This document shows positions 23,881 through 38,612 of a DNA stretch of 64,000 bases, one piece after another (the stretch's first letter is position 1; the number at the start of each line of letters is the position of its first letter). The stretch covers positions 186,001 through 250,000 of the forward strand of contig NW_027306095.1 of the NCBI RefSeq assembly GCF_964355755.1, in the 5' to 3' direction. The DNA is from Antedon mediterranea (lineage: Eukaryota; Echinodermata; Crinoidea; Comatulida; Antedonidae). Position numbers and translations under genes: made by a program. Below the pieces are notes generated by a model. It searched no databases. It had not been told where the DNA came from and worked only from the letters and a program-made list of their open reading frames with translations.

Positions 23881-26800
23881 TGAAAAGTTTCATCGAAATG
23901 CACAAAATGGTCTAAAACGTCTCTAAATGCGATTTAAAGCTATTTTGTGCACTTTGTCGTTTTTGTGTGAAAAGTTTCATCGAAATGCTCAAAATGGTCT
24001 AAAACGTCTCCAAATGCGATTTGAAGCAATTTTGTGCACTTTGATGTTTTTGTGTGAAAAGTTTCATCGAAATGCACAAAATGGTCTAAAACGTCTGCAA
24101 ATGCGATTTGAAGCTATTTTGTGCACTTTGATGTTTTTTTGTGAAAAGTTTCATCGAAAGGCACAAAATTGTCTAAAACGTCTCTAAATGCGATTTGAAG
24201 CTATTTTGTGCACTTTGTCGTTTTTGTGTGAAAAGTTTCATCGAAATTCCCAAAATGGTCTAAAACATCTCCAAATGCGATTTGAAGCAATTTTGTGCAC
24301 TTTGATTTTTTTGTGTGAAAAGTTTCATCGAAATGCACAAAATGGTCTAAAACGTCTGCAAATGCGATTTGAAGCTATTTTGTGCACTTTGTCGTTTTTG
24401 TGTGAAAAGTTTTTTCGAAATGCACAAAATGGTCTAAAACGTCTCCAAATGCGATTTGAAGCAATTTTGTGCACTTTGATGTTTTGTGTAATCCAGTTTC
24501 ATCGAAATGTACAAAATTGTCTAAAACGTCTCTAAATGCGATTTGAAGCTATTTTGTGCACTTTGTCGTTTTTGTGTGAAAAGTTTTTTCGAAATGCACA
24601 AAATGGTCTAAAACGTCTCCAAATGCGATTTGAAGCAATTTTGTGCACTTTGATGTTTTGTGTAATCCAGTTTCATCGAAATGTACAAAATTGTCTAAAA
24701 CGTCTCTAAATGCGATTTGAAGCTATTTTGTGCACTTTGTCGTTTTTGTGTGAAAAGTTTTTTCGAAATGCACAAAATGGTCTAAAACGTCTCCAATTGC
24801 GATTTGAAGTTATTTTGTGCACTTTGATGTTTTGTGTGAAAAGTTTTATCGAAATGCTCAAAATGGTCTAAAACGGTTTCAAATGTGATTTTAAGCACTT
24901 TGATATTTTTGTGTAATCAAGTTTCATCGAAATGCACAAAATGGTCTAAAACGTCTGCAAATGCGATTTAAAGCTATTTTGTGCACTTTAATGTTTTGTG
25001 TGAAAAGTTTTATCGAAATTCTCAAAATGGTCTAAAACGGTTTCAAATGTGATTTTAAGCACTTTGATGTTTTTGTGTAATCAAGTTTCATCGAAATGCA
25101 CAAAATGGTTTAAAACGTCTGCAAATGCGATTTGAAGCTATTTTGTGCACTTTGATGTTTTTGTGTGAAAAGTTTCATCGAAATGCACAAAATTGTCTAA
25201 AACGTCTCCAAATACGATATTAAGCTATTTTGTGCACTTTGATGTTTTTGTGTGAAAAGTTTCATCGAAATGCACAAAATGGTCTAAAACGTCTGCAAAT
25301 GCGATTTGAAGCTATTTTGTGCACTTTGTCGTTTTTGTGTGAAAAGTTTCATCGAAATGCTCAAAATGGTCTAAAACGTCTCCAAATGCGATTTGAAGCA
25401 ATTTTGTGCACTTTGATGTTTTTGTGTGAAAAGTTTCATCGAAATGCACAAAATGGTCTCTAAAACGTCTGCAAATGCGATTTGAAGCTATTTTGTGCAC
25501 TTTGTCGTTTTTGTGTGAAAAGTTTTTTCGAAATGCACAAAATGGTCTAAAACGTCTCCAAATGCGATTTGAAGCAATTTTGTGCACTTTGATGTTTTGT
25601 GTAATCCAGTTTCATCGAAATGTACAAAATTGTCTAAAACGTCTCTAAATGCGATTTGAAGCTATTTTGTGCACTTTGTCGTTTTTGTGTGAAAAGTTTT
25701 TTCGAAATGCACAAAATGGTCTAAAACGTCTCCAATTGCGATTTGAAGTTATTTTGTGCACTTTGATGTTTTGTGTGAAAAGTTTTATCGAAATGCTCAA
25801 AATGGTCTAAAACGGTTTCAAATGTGATTTTAAGCACTTTGATATTTTTGTATAATCAAGTTAAATCGAAATGCACAAAATGGTCTAAAACGTCTGCAAA
25901 TGCGATTTAAAGCTATTTTGTGCACTTTAATGTTTTGTGTGAAAAGTTTTATCGAAATTCTCAAAATGGTCTAAAACGGTTTCAAATGTGATTTTAAGCA
26001 CTTAGATGTTTTTGTGTAATCAAGTTTCATCGAAATGCACTAAATGGTTTAAAACGTCTGCAAATGCGATTTGAAGCTATTTTGTGCACTTTGATGTTTT
26101 TGTGTGAAAAGTTTCATCGAAATGCACAAAATTGTCTAAAACGTCTCCAAATACGATATTAAGCTATTGTATGCACTTTGATGTTTTTGAGTGAAAAGTT
26201 TTTTCGAAATGCACAAAATGGTCTAAAACGTCTCCAAATGCGATTTGGAGCTCTTTTGTGCACTTTGATGTTTTGTGTAAAAAGTTTGCTATTTTGTGCA
26301 CTTTAATGTTTTGTGTGAAAAGTTTTATCGAAATGCTCAAAATTGTCTAAAACGGTTTCAAATGTGATTTTAAGCACTTTGATATTTTTGTGTAATCAAG
26401 TTTTTTCGAAATGCACAACATGGTCTAAAACGTCTCCAAATGCGATTTGAAGCTATTTTGTGCACTTTGATGTTTTTGTGTGAAAAGTTTATTCGAAATG
26501 CACAAAATGGTCTAAAACGTCTCCAAATGCGATTTGAAGTTATTTTGTGCACTTTGATGTTTTGTGTGAAAAGTTTTATCGAAATGCTCAAAATGGTCTA
26601 AAACGGTTTCAAATGTGATTTTAAGCACTTTGATATTTTTGTGTAATCAAGTTTCATCGAAATGCTCAAAATGGTCTAAAACGTCTCCAAATGCGATTTG
26701 AAGCTATTTTGTGCACTTTGATGTTTTTTTGTGAAAAGTTTCATCGAAATGCACAAAATGGTCTAAAACGTCTCTAAATGCGATTTGAAGCTATTTTGTG

Positions 26801-29800
26801 CACTTTGATGTTTTTGTGTGAAAAGTTTCATCGAAATGCACAAAATGGTCTAAAACGTCTCTAAATGCGATTTGAAGCTATTTTGTGCACTTTGATGTTT
26901 TTTTGTGAAAAGTTTCATCGAAATGCACAAAATGGTCTAAAACGTCTCTAAATGCGATTTGAAGCTATTTTGTGCACTTTGATGTTTTTTTGTGAAAAGT
27001 TTCATCGAAATGCACAAAATTGTCTAAAACGTCTCTAAATGCGATTTGAAGCTATTTTGTGCACTTTGTCGTTTTTGTGTGAAAAGTTTCATCGAAATGC
27101 TCAAAATGGTCTAAAACGTCTCCAAATGCGATTTGAAGCAATTTTGTGCACTTTGATGTTTTTGTGTGAAAAGTTTCATCGAAATGCACAAAATGGTCTA
27201 AAACGTCTGCAAATGCGATTTGAAGCTATTTTGTGCACTTTGTCGTTTTTGTGTGAAAAGTTTTTTCGAAATGCACAAAATGGTCTAAAACGTCTCCAAT
27301 TGCGATTTGAAGTTATTTTGTGCACTTTGATGTTTTGTGTGAAAAGTTTTATCGAAATGCTCAAAATGGTCTAAAACGGTTTCAAATGTGATTTTAAGCA
27401 CTTTGATATTTTTGTGTAATCAAGTTTCATCGAAATGCACAAAATGGTCTAAAACGTCTGCAAATGCGATTTAAAGCTATTTTGTGCACTTTAATGTTTT
27501 GTGTGAAAAGTTTTATCGAAATTCTCAAAATGGTCTAAAACGGTTTCAAATGTGATTTTAAGCACTTTGATGTTTTTGTGTAATCAAGTTTCATCGAAAT
27601 GCACAAAATGGTTTAAAACGTCTGCAAATGCGATTTGAAGCTATTTTGTGCACTTTGATGTTTTTGTGTGAAAAGTTTCATCGAAATGCACAAAATTGTC
27701 TAAAACGTCTCCAAATACGATATTAAGCTATTTTGTGCACTTTGATGTTTTTGTGTGAAAAGTTTCATCGAAATGCACAAAATGGTCTAAAACGTCTGCA
27801 AATGCGATTTGAAGCTATTTTGTGCACTTTGTCGTTTTTGTGTGAAAAGTTTCATCGAAATGCTCAAAATGGTCTAAAACGTCTCCAAATGCGATTTGAA
27901 GCAATTTTGTGCACTTTGATGTTTTTGTGTGAAAAGTTTCATCTAAATGCACAAAATGGTCTCTAAAACGTCTGCAAATGCGATTTGAAGCTATTTTGTG
28001 CACTTTGTCGTTTTTGTGTGAAAAGTTTTTTCGAAATGCACAAAATGGTCTAAAACGTCTCCAAATGCGATTTGAAGCAATTTTGTGCACTTTGATGTTT
28101 TGTGTAATCCAGTTTCATCGAAATGTACAAAATTGTCTAAAACGTCTCTAAATGCGATTTGAAGCTATTTTGTGCACTTTGTCGTTTTTGTGTGAAAAGT
28201 TTTTTCGAAATGCACAAAATGGTCTAAAACGTCTCCAATTGCGATTTGAAGTTATTTTGTGCACTTTGATGTTTTGTGTGAAAAGTTTTATCGAAATTCT
28301 CAAAATGGTCTAAAACGGTTTCAAATGTGATTTTAAGCACTTTGATATTTTTGTATAATCAAGTTAAATCGAATTTGCACAAAATGGTCTAAAACGTCTG
28401 CAAATGCATTTTAAAGCTATTTTGTGCACTTTAATGTTTTGTGTGAAAAGTTTTATCGAAATTCTCAAAATGGTCTAAAACGGTTTCAAATGTGATTTTA
28501 GGCACTTTGATGTTTTTGTGTAATCAAGTTTCATCGAAAAGCACAAAATGGTTTAAAACGTCTGCAAATGCGATTTGAAGCTATTTTGTGCACTTTGATG
28601 TTTTTGTGTGAAAAGTTTCATCGAAATGCACAAAATTGTCTAAAACGTTTCCAAATACGATATTAAGCTATTGTATGCACTTTGATATTTTTGAGTGAAA
28701 AGTTTTTTCGAAATGCACAAAATGGTCTAAAACGTCTCCAAATGCGATTTAAAGCTATTTTGTGCACTTTGATGTTTTTTTCTGAAAAGTTTCATCGAAA
28801 TGCACAAAATGGTCTAAAACGTCTCTAAATGCGATTTGAAGCTATTTTGTGCACTTTGATGTTTTTGTGTGAAAAGTTTCATCGAAATGCACAAAATGGT
28901 CTAAAACGTCTCTAAATGCGATTTGAAGCTATTTTGTGCACTTTGATGTTTTTTTGTGAAAAGTTTCATCGAAATGCACAAAATGGTCTAAAACGTCTCT
29001 AAATGCGATTTGAAGCTATTTTGTGCACTTTGTCGTTTTTGTGTGAAAAGTTTCATCGAAATGCTCAAAATGGTCTAAAACGTCTCCAAATGCGATTTGA
29101 AGCAATTTTGTGCACTTTGATGTTTTTGTGTGAAAAGTTTCATCGAAATGCACAAAATGGTCTAAAACGTCTGCAAATGCGATTTGAAGCTATTTTGTGC
29201 ACTTTGATGTTTTTTTGTGAAAAGTTTCATCGAAATGCACAAAATTGTCTAAAACGTCTCTAAATGCGATTTGAAGCTATTTTGTGCACTTTGATGTTTT
29301 TTTGTGAAAAGTTTCATCGAAATGTACAAAATTGTCTAAAACGTCTCTAAATGCGATTTGAAGCTATTTTGTGCACTTTGTCGTTTTTGTGTGAAAAGTT
29401 TCATCGAAATGCTCAAAATGGTCTAAAACGTCTCCAAATGCGATTTGAAGCAATTTTGTGCACTTTGATGTTTTTGTGTGAAAAGTTTCATCGAAATGCA
29501 CAAAATGGTCTAAAACGTCTGCAAATGCGATTTGAAGCTATTTTGTGAACTTTGTCGTTTTTGTGTGAAAAGTTTTTTCGAAATGCACAAAATGGTCTAA
29601 AACGTCTCCAAATGCGATTTGAAGCATTTTTGTGCACTTTGATGTTTTGTGTAATCCAGTTTCATCGAAATGTACAAAATTGTCTAAAACGTCTCTAAAT
29701 GCGATTTGAAGCTATTTTGTGCACTTTGTCGTTTTTGTGTGAAAAGTTTTTTCGAAATGCACAAAATGGTCTAAAACGTCTCCAAATGCGATTTGAAGCA

Positions 29801-31380
29801 ATTTTGTGCACTTTGATGTTTTGTGTAATCCAGTTTCATCGAAATGTACAAAATTGTCTAAAACGTCTCTAAATGCGATTTGAAGCTATTTTGTGCACTT
29901 TGTCGTTTTTGTGTGAAAAGTTTTTTCGAAATGCACAAAATGGTCTAAAACGTCTCCAATTGCGATTTGAAGTTATTTTGTGCACTTTGATGTTTTGTGT
30001 GAAAAGTTTTATCGAAATGCTCAAAATGGTCTAAAACGGTTTCAAATGTGATTTTAAGCACTTTGATATTTTTGTATAATCAAGTTAAATCGAAATAGAC
30101 AAAATGGTCTAAAACGTCTGCAAATGCGATTTAAAGCTATTTTGTGCACTTTAATGTTTTGTGTGAAAAGTTTTATCGAAATTCTCAAAATGGTCTAAAA
30201 CGGTTTCAAATGTGATTTTAAGCACTTTGATGTTTTTGTGTAATCAAGTTTCATCGAAAAGCACAAAATGGTTTAAAACGTCTGCAAACGCGATTTGAAG
30301 CTATTTTGTGCACTTTGATGTTTTTGTGTGAAAAGTTTCATCGAAATGCACAAAATTGTCTAAAACGTTTCCAAATACGATATTAAGCTATTGTATGCAC
30401 TTTGATGTTTTTGAGTGAAAAGTTTTTTCGAAATGCACAAAATGGTCTAAAACGTCTCCAAATGCGATTTGAAGCTATTTTGTGCACTTTGATGTTTTTT
30501 TCTGAAAAGTTTCATCGAAATGCACAAAATGGTCTAAAACGTCTCTAAATGCGATTTGAAGCTATTTTGTGCACTTTGATGTTTTTGTGTAAAAAGTTTC
30601 ATCGAAATGCACAAAATGGTCTAAAACGTCTCTAAATGCGATTTGAAGTTATTTTGTGCACTTTGATGTTTTGTGTGAAAAGTTTTATCGAAATGCTCAA
30701 AATGGTCTAAAACGGTTTCAAATGTGATTTTAAGCACTTTGATATTTTTGTGTAATCAAGTTTCATCGAAATGCACAAAATGGTCTAAAACGTCTCCAAA
30801 TGCGATTTGAAGCTATTTTGTGCACTTTAATGTTTTGTGTGAAAAGTTTTATCGAAATTCTCAAAATGGTCTAAAACGGTTTCAAATGTGATTTTAAGCA
30901 CTTTGATGTTTTTGTGTAATCAAGTTTCATCGAAATGCACAAAATGGTTTAAAACGTCTGCAAATGCGATTTGAAGCTATTTTGTGCACTTTGATGTTTT
31001 TGTGTGAAAAGTTTCATCGAAATGCACAAAATTGTCTAAAACGTTTCCAAATACGATATTAAGCTATTGTATGCACTTTGATGTTTTTGAGTGAAAAGTT
31101 TTTTCGAAATGCACAAAATGGTCTAAAACGTCTCCAAATGCGATTTGGAGCTCTTTTGTGCACTTTGATGTTTTGTGTAAAAAGTTTGCTATTTTGTGCA
31201 CTTTAATGTTTTGTGTGAAAAGTTTTATCGAAATGCTCAAAATTGTCTAAAACGGTTTCAAATGTGATTTTAAGTACTTTGATATTTTTGTGTAATCAAG
31301 TTTTTTCGAAATGCACAACATGGTCTAAAACGTCTCCAAATGCGATTTGAAGCTATTTTGTGCACTTTGATGTTTTTGTG
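23881..31380 (+). repeat. HOR copy e, 7,500 bp
   Basis: This is a full unit, aligned with copy d (offset 7,500 over the second half) and with the start of copy f (offset 7,500). Only scattered single-base differences from its neighbours were noticed, for example ACGCCTGC in copy d (about 23,453) against ACGTCTGC here (about 30,953), GTGTAAAAAG near 30,587, and AAGTACTTTG near 31,273. Truncated 38-bp monomers lie near 26,279 and 31,179. Confidence 0.9.
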
Positions 31381-34300
31381 TGAAAAGTTTCATCGAAATG
31401 CACAAAATGGTCTAAAACGTCTCTAAATGCGATTTAAAGCTATTTTGTGCACTTTGTCGTTTTTGTGTGAAAAGTTTCATCGAAATGCTCAAAATGGTCT
31501 AAAACGTCTCCAAATGCGATTTGAAGCAATTTTGTGCACTTTGATGTTTTTGTGTGAAAAGTTTCATCGAAATGCACAAAATGGTCTAAAACGTCTGCAA
31601 ATGCGATTTGAAGCTATTTTGTGCACTTTGATGTTTTTTTGTGAAAAGTTTCATCGAAAGGCACAAAATTGTCTAAAACGTCTCTAAATGCGATTTGAAG
31701 CTATTTTGTGCACTTTGTCGTTTTTGTGTGAAAAGTTTCATCGAAATTCCCAAAATGGTCTAAAACATCTCCAAATGCGATTTGAAGCAATTTTGTGCAC
31801 TTTGATTTTTTTGTGTGAAAAGTTTCATCGAAATGCACAAAATGGTCTAAAACGTCTGCAAATGCGATTTGAAGCTATTTTGTGCACTTTGTCGTTTTTG
31901 TGTGAAAAGTTTTTTCGAAATGCACAAAATGGTCTAAAACGTCTCCAAATGCGATTTGAAGCAATTTTGTGCACTTTGATGTTTTGTGTAATCCAGTTTC
32001 ATCGAAATGTACAAAATTGTCTAAAACGTCTCTAAATGCGATTTGAAGCTATTTTGTGCACTTTGTCGTTTTTGTGTGAAAAGTTTTTTCGAAATGCACA
32101 AAATGGTCTAAAACGTCTCCAAATGCGATTTGAAGCAATTTTGTGCACTTTGATGTTTTGTGTAATCCAGTTTCATCGAAATGTACAAAATTGTCTAAAA
32201 CGTCTCTAAATGCGATTTGAAGCTATTTTGTGCACTTTGTCGTTTTTGTGTGAAAAGTTTTTTCGAAATGCACAAAATGGTCTAAAACGTCTCCAATTGC
32301 GATTTGAAGTTATTTTGTGCACTTTGATGTTTTGTGTGAAAAGTTTTATCGAAATGCTCAAAATGGTCTAAAACGGTTTCAAATGTGATTTTAAGCACTT
32401 TGATATTTTTGTGTAATCAAGTTTCATCGAAATGCACAAAATGGTCTAAAACGTCTGCAAATGCGATTTAAAGCTATTTTGTGCACTTTAATGTTTTGTG
32501 TGAAAAGTTTTATCGAAATTCTCAAAATGGTCTAAAACGGTTTCAAATGTGATTTTAAGCACTTTGATGTTTTTGTGTAATCAAGTTTCATCGAAATGCA
32601 CAAAATGGTTTAAAACGTCTGCAAATGCGATTTGAAGCTATTTTGTGCACTTTGATGTTTTTGTGTGAAAAGTTTCATCGAAATGCACAAAATTGTCTAA
32701 AACGTCTCCAAATACGATATTAAGCTATTTTGTGCACTTTGATGTTTTTGTGTGAAAAGTTTCATCGAAATGCACAAAATGGTCTAAAACGTCTGCAAAT
32801 GCGATTTGAAGCTATTTTGTGCACTTTGTCGTTTTTGTGTGAAAAGTTTCATCGAAATGCTCAAAATGGTCTAAAACGTCTCCAAATGCGATTTGAAGCA
32901 ATTTTGTGCACTTTGATGTTTTTGTGTGAAAAGTTTCATCGAAATGCACAAAATGGTCTCTAAAACGTCTGCAAATGCGATTTGAAGCTATTTTGTGCAC
33001 TTTGTCGTTTTTGTGTGAAAAGTTTTTTCGAAATGCACAAAATGGTCTAAAACGTCTCCAAATGCGATTTGAAGCAATTTTGTGCACTTTGATGTTTTGT
33101 GTAATCCAGTTTCATCGAAATGTACAAAATTGTCTAAAACGTCTCTAAATGCGATTTGAAGCTATTTTGTGCACTTTGTCGTTTTTGTGTGAAAAGTTTT
33201 TTCGAAATGCACAAAATGGTCTAAAACGTCTCCAATTGCGATTTGAAGTTATTTTGTGCACTTTGATGTTTTGTGTGAAAAGTTTTATCGAAATGCTCAA
33301 AATGGTCTAAAACGGTTTCAAATGTGATTTTAAGCACTTTGATATTTTTGTATAATCAAGTTAAATCGAAATGCACAAAATGGTCTAAAACGTCTGCAAA
33401 TGCGATTTAAAGCTATTTTGTGCACTTTAATGTTTTGTGTGAAAAGTTTTATCGAAATTCTCAAAATGGTCTAAAACGGTTTCAAATGTGATTTTAAGCA
33501 CTTTGATGTTTTTGTGTAATCAAGTTTCATCGAAATGCACTAAATGGTTTAAAACGTCTGCAAATGCGATTTGAAGCTATTTTGTGCACTTTGATGTTTT
33601 TGTGTGAAAAGTTTCATCGAAATGCACAAAATTGTCTAAAACGTCTCCAAATACGATATTAAGCTATTGTATGCACTTTGATGTTTTTGAGTGAAAAGTT
33701 TTTTCGAAATGCACAAAATGGTCTAAAACGTCTCCAAATGCGATTTGGAGCTCTTTTGTGCACTTTGATGTTTTGTGTAAAAAGTTTGCTATTTTGTGCA
33801 CTTTAATGTTTTGTGTGAAAAGTTTTATCGAAATGCTCAAAATTGTCTAAAACGGTTTCAAATGTGATTTTAAGCACTTTGATATTTTTGTGTAATCAAG
33901 TTTTTTCGAAATGCACAACATGGTCTAAAACGTCTCCAAATGCGATTTGAAGCTATTTTGTGCACTTTGATGTTTTTGTGTGAAAAGTTTATTCGAAATG
34001 CACAAAATGGTCTAAAACGTCTCCAAATGCGATTTGAAGTTATTTTGTGCACTTTGATGTTTTGTGTGAAAAGTTTTATCGAAATGCTCAAAATGGTCTA
34101 AAACGGTTTCAAATGTGATTTTAAGCACTTTGATATTTTTGTGTAATCAAGTTTCATCGAAATGCTCAAAATGGTCTAAAACGTCTCCAAATGCGATTTG
34201 AAGCTATTTTGTGCACTTTGATGTTTTTTTGTGAAAAGTTTCATCGAAATGCACAAAATGGTCTAAAACGTCTCTAAATGCGATTTGAAGCTATTTTGTG

Positions 34301-37300
34301 CACTTTGATGTTTTTGTGTGAAAAGTTTCATCGAAATGCACAAAATGGTCTAAAACGTCTCTAAATGCGATTTGAAGCTATTTTGTGCACTTTGATGTTT
34401 TTTTGTGAAAAGTTTCATCGAAATGCACAAAATGGTCTAAAACGTCTCTAAATGCGATTTGAAGCTATTTTGTGCACTTTGATGTTTTTTTGTGAAAAGT
34501 TTCATCGAAATGCACAAAATTGTCTAAAACGTCTCTAAATGCGATTTGAAGCTATTTTGTGCACTTTGTCGTTTTTGTGTGAAAAGTTTCATCGAAATGC
34601 TCAAAATGGTCTAAAACGTCTCAAAATGCGATTTGAAGCAATTTTGTGCACTTTGATGTTTTTGTGTGAAAAGTTTCATCGAAATGCACAAAATGGTCTA
34701 AAACGTCTGCAAATGCGATTTGAAGCTATTTTGTGCACTTTGTCGTTTTTGTGTGAAAAGTTTTTTCGAAATGCACAAAATGGTCTAAAACGTCTCCAAT
34801 TGCGATTTGAAGTTATTTTGTGCACTTTGATGTTTTGTGTGAAAAGTTTTATCGAAATGCTCAAAATGGTCTAAAACGGTTTCAAATGTGATTTTAAGCA
34901 CTTTGATATTTTTGTGTAATCAAGTTTCATCGAAATGCACAAAATGGTCTAAAACGTCTGCAAATGCGATTTAAAGCTATTTTGTGCACTTTAATATTTT
35001 GTGTGAAAAGTTTTATCGAAATTCTCAAAATGGTCTAAAACGGTTTCAAATGTGATTTTAAGCACTTTGATGTTTTTGTGTAATCAAGTTTCATCGAAAT
35101 GCACAAAATGGTTTAAAACGTCTGCAAATGCGATTTGAAGCTATTTTGTGCACTTTGATGTTTTTGTGTGAAAAGTTTCCTCGAAATGCACAAAATTGTC
35201 TAAAACGTCTCCAAATACGATATTAAGCTATTTTGTGCACTTTGATGTTTTTGTGTGAAAAGTTTCATCGAAATGCACAAAATGGTCTAAAACGTCTGCA
35301 AATGCGATTTGAAGCTATTTTGTGCACTTTGTCGTTTTTGTGTGAAAAGTTTCATCGAAATGCTCAAAATGGTCTAAAACGTCTCCAAATGCGATTTGAA
35401 GCAATTTTGTGCACTTTGATGTTTTTGTGTGAAAAGTTTCATCGAAATGCACAAAATGGTCTCTAAAACGTCTGCAAATGCGATTTGAAGCTATTTTGTG
35501 CACTTTGTCGTTTTTGTGTGAAAAGTTTTTTCGAAATGCACAAAATGGTCTAAAACGTCTCCAAATGCGATTTGAAGCAATTTTGTGCACTTTGATGTTT
35601 TGTGTAATCCAGTTTCATCGAAATGTACAAAATTGTCTAAAACGTCTCTAAATGCGATTTGAAGCTATTTTGTGCACTTTGTCGTTTTTGTGTGAAAAGT
35701 TTTTTCGAAATGCACAAAATGGTCTAAAACGTCTCCAATTGCGATTTGAAGTTATTTTGTGCACTTTGATGTTTTGTGTGAAAAGTTTTATCGAAATGCT
35801 CAAAATGGTCTAAAACGGTTTCAAATGTGATTTTAAGCACTTTGATATTTTTGTATAATCAAGTTAAATCGAAATGCACAAAATGGTCTAAAACGTCTGC
35901 AAATGCGATTTAAAGCTATTTTGTGCACTTTAATGTTTTGTGTGAAAAGTTTTATCGAAATTCTCAAAATGGTCTAAAACGGTTTCAAATGTGATTTTAA
36001 GCACTTTGATGTTTTTGTGTAATCAAGTTTCATCGAAAAGCACAAAATGGTTTAAAACATCTGCAAATGCGATTTGAAGCTATTTTGTGCACTTTGATGT
36101 TTTTGTGTGAAAAGTTTCATCGAAATGCACAAAATTGTCTAAAACATTTCCAAATACGATATTAAGCTATTGTATGCACTTTGATATTCTTGAGTGAAAA
36201 GTTTCATCGAAATGCACAAAATGGTCTAAAACGTCTCTAAATGCGATTTGAAGCTATTTTGTGCACTTTGATGTTTTTGTGTGAAAAGTTTCATCGAAAT
36301 GCACAAAATGGTCTAAAACGTCTCTAAATGCGATTTGAAGCTATTTTGTGCACTTTGATGTTTTTTTGTGAAAAGTTTCATCGAAATGCACAAAATGGTC
36401 TAAAACGTCTCTAAATGCGATTTGAAGCTATTTTGTGCACTTTGTCGTTTTTGTGTGAAAAGTTTCATCGAAATGCTCAAAATGGTCTAAAACGTCTCCA
36501 AATGCGATTTGAAGCAATTTTGTGCACTTTGATGTTTTTGTGTGAAAAGTTTCATCGAAATGCACAAAATGGTCTAAAACGTCTGCAAATGCGATTTGAA
36601 GCTATTTTGTGAACTTTGATGTTTTTTTGTGAAAAGTTTCATCGAAATGCACAAAATTGTCTAAAACGTCTCTAAATGCGATTTGAAGCTATTTTGTGCA
36701 CTTTGATGTTTTTTTGTGAAAAGTTTCATCGAAATGTACAAAATTGTCTAAAACGTCTCTAAATGCGATTTGAAGCTATTTTGTGCACTTTGTCGTTTTT
36801 GTGTGAAAAGTTTCATCGAAATGCTCAAAATGGTCTAAAACGTTTCCAAATGCGATTTGAAGCAATTTTGTGCACTTTGATGTTTTTGTGTGAAAAGTTT
36901 CATCGAAATGCACAAAATGGTCTAAAACGTCTGCAAATGCGATTTGAAGCTATTTTGTGCACTTTGTCGTTTTTGTGTGAAAAGTTTTTTCGAAATGCAC
37001 AAAATGGTCTAAAACGTCTCCAAATGCGATTTGAAGCAATTTTGTGCACTTTGATTTTTTGTGTAATCCAGTTTCATCGAAATGTACAAAATTGTCAAAA
37101 ACGTCTCTAAATGCGATTTGAAGCTATTTTGTGCACTTTGTCGTTTTTGTGTGAAAAGTTTTTTCGAATTGCACAAAATGGTCTAAAACGTCTCCAATTG
37201 CGATTTGAAGTTATTTTGTGCACTTTGATGTTTTGTGTGAAAAGTTTTATCGAAATGCTCAAAATGGTCTAAAACGGTTTCAAATGTGATTTTAAGCACT

Positions 37301-38612
37301 TTGATATTTTTGTATAATCAAGTTAAATCGAAATAGACAATATGGTCTAAAACGTCTGCAAATGCGATTTAAAGCTATTTTGTGCACTTTAATGTTTTGT
37401 GTGAAAAGTTTTATCGAAATTCTCAAAATGGTCTAAAACGGTTTCAAATGTGATTTTAAGCACTTTGATGTTTTTGTGTAATCAAGTTTCATCGAAAAGC
37501 ACAAAATGGTTTAAAACGTCTGCAAACGCGATTTGAAGCTATTTTGTGCACTTTGATGTTTTTGTGTGAAAAGTTTCATCGAAATGCACAAAATTGTCTA
37601 AAACGTTTCCAAATACGATATATTGTATGCACTTTGATGTTTTTGAGTGAAAAGTTTTTTCGAAATGCACAAAATGGTCTAAAACGTCTCCAAATGCGAT
37701 TTGAAGCTATTTTGTGCACTTTGATGTTTTTTTCTGAAAAGTTTCATCGAAATGCACAAAATGGTCTAAAACGTCTCTAAATGCGATTTGAAGCTATTTT
37801 GTGCACTTTGATGTTTTTGTGTGAAAAGTTTCATCGAAATGCACAAAATGGTCTAAAACGTCTCTAAATGCGATTTGAAGTTATTTTGTGCACTTTGATG
37901 ATTTGTGTGAAAAGTTTTATCGAAATGCTCAAAATGGTCTAAAACGGTTTCAAATGTGATTTTAAGCACTTTGATATTTTTGTGTAATCAAGTTTCATCG
38001 AAATGCACAAAATGGTCTAAAACGTCTCCAAATGCGATTTGAAGCTATTTTGTGCACTTTAATGTTTTGTGTGAAAAGTTTTATCGAAATTCTCAAAATG
38101 GTCTAAAACGGTTTCAAATGTGATTTTAAGCACTTTGATGTTTTTGTGTAATCAAGTTTCATCGAAATGCACAAAATGGTTTAAAACGTCTGCAAATGCG
38201 ATTTGAAGCTATTTTGTGCACTTTGATGTTTTTGTGTGAAAAGTTTCATCGAAATGCACAAAATTGTCTAAAACGTTTCAAAATACGATATTAAGCTATT
38301 GTATGCACTTTGATGTTTTTGAGTGAAAAGTTTTTTCTAAATGCACAAAATGGTCTAAAACGTCTCCAAATGCGATTTGGAGCTCTTTTGTGCACTTTGA
38401 TGTTTTGTGTAAAAAGTTTGCTATTTTGTGCACTTTAATGTTTTGTGTGAAAAGTTTTATCGAAATGCTCAAAATTGTCTAAAACGGTTTCAAATGTGAT
38501 TTTAAGCACTTTGATATTTTTGTGTAATCAAGTTTTTTCGAAATGCACAACATGGTCTAAAACGTCTCCAAATGCGATTTGAAGCTATTTTGTGCACTTT
38601 GATGTTTTTGTG
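31381..38612 (+). repeat. HOR copy f, ~7,232 bp, last regular copy
   Basis: It matches copy e at 7,500, then steps down. One 87-bp monomer is missing near 36,190, two (174 bp) near 37,110, and six bases near 37,620 (AAATACGATATATTGTATGC). Between about 33.5 and 36.0 kb it lacks the d/e-specific variants and shares TTTAATATTTTG and TTTCCTCG with copy b. Beyond 38.75 kb it no longer follows the domain I order. Truncated monomers lie near 33,779 and 38,411. Confidence 0.86.
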
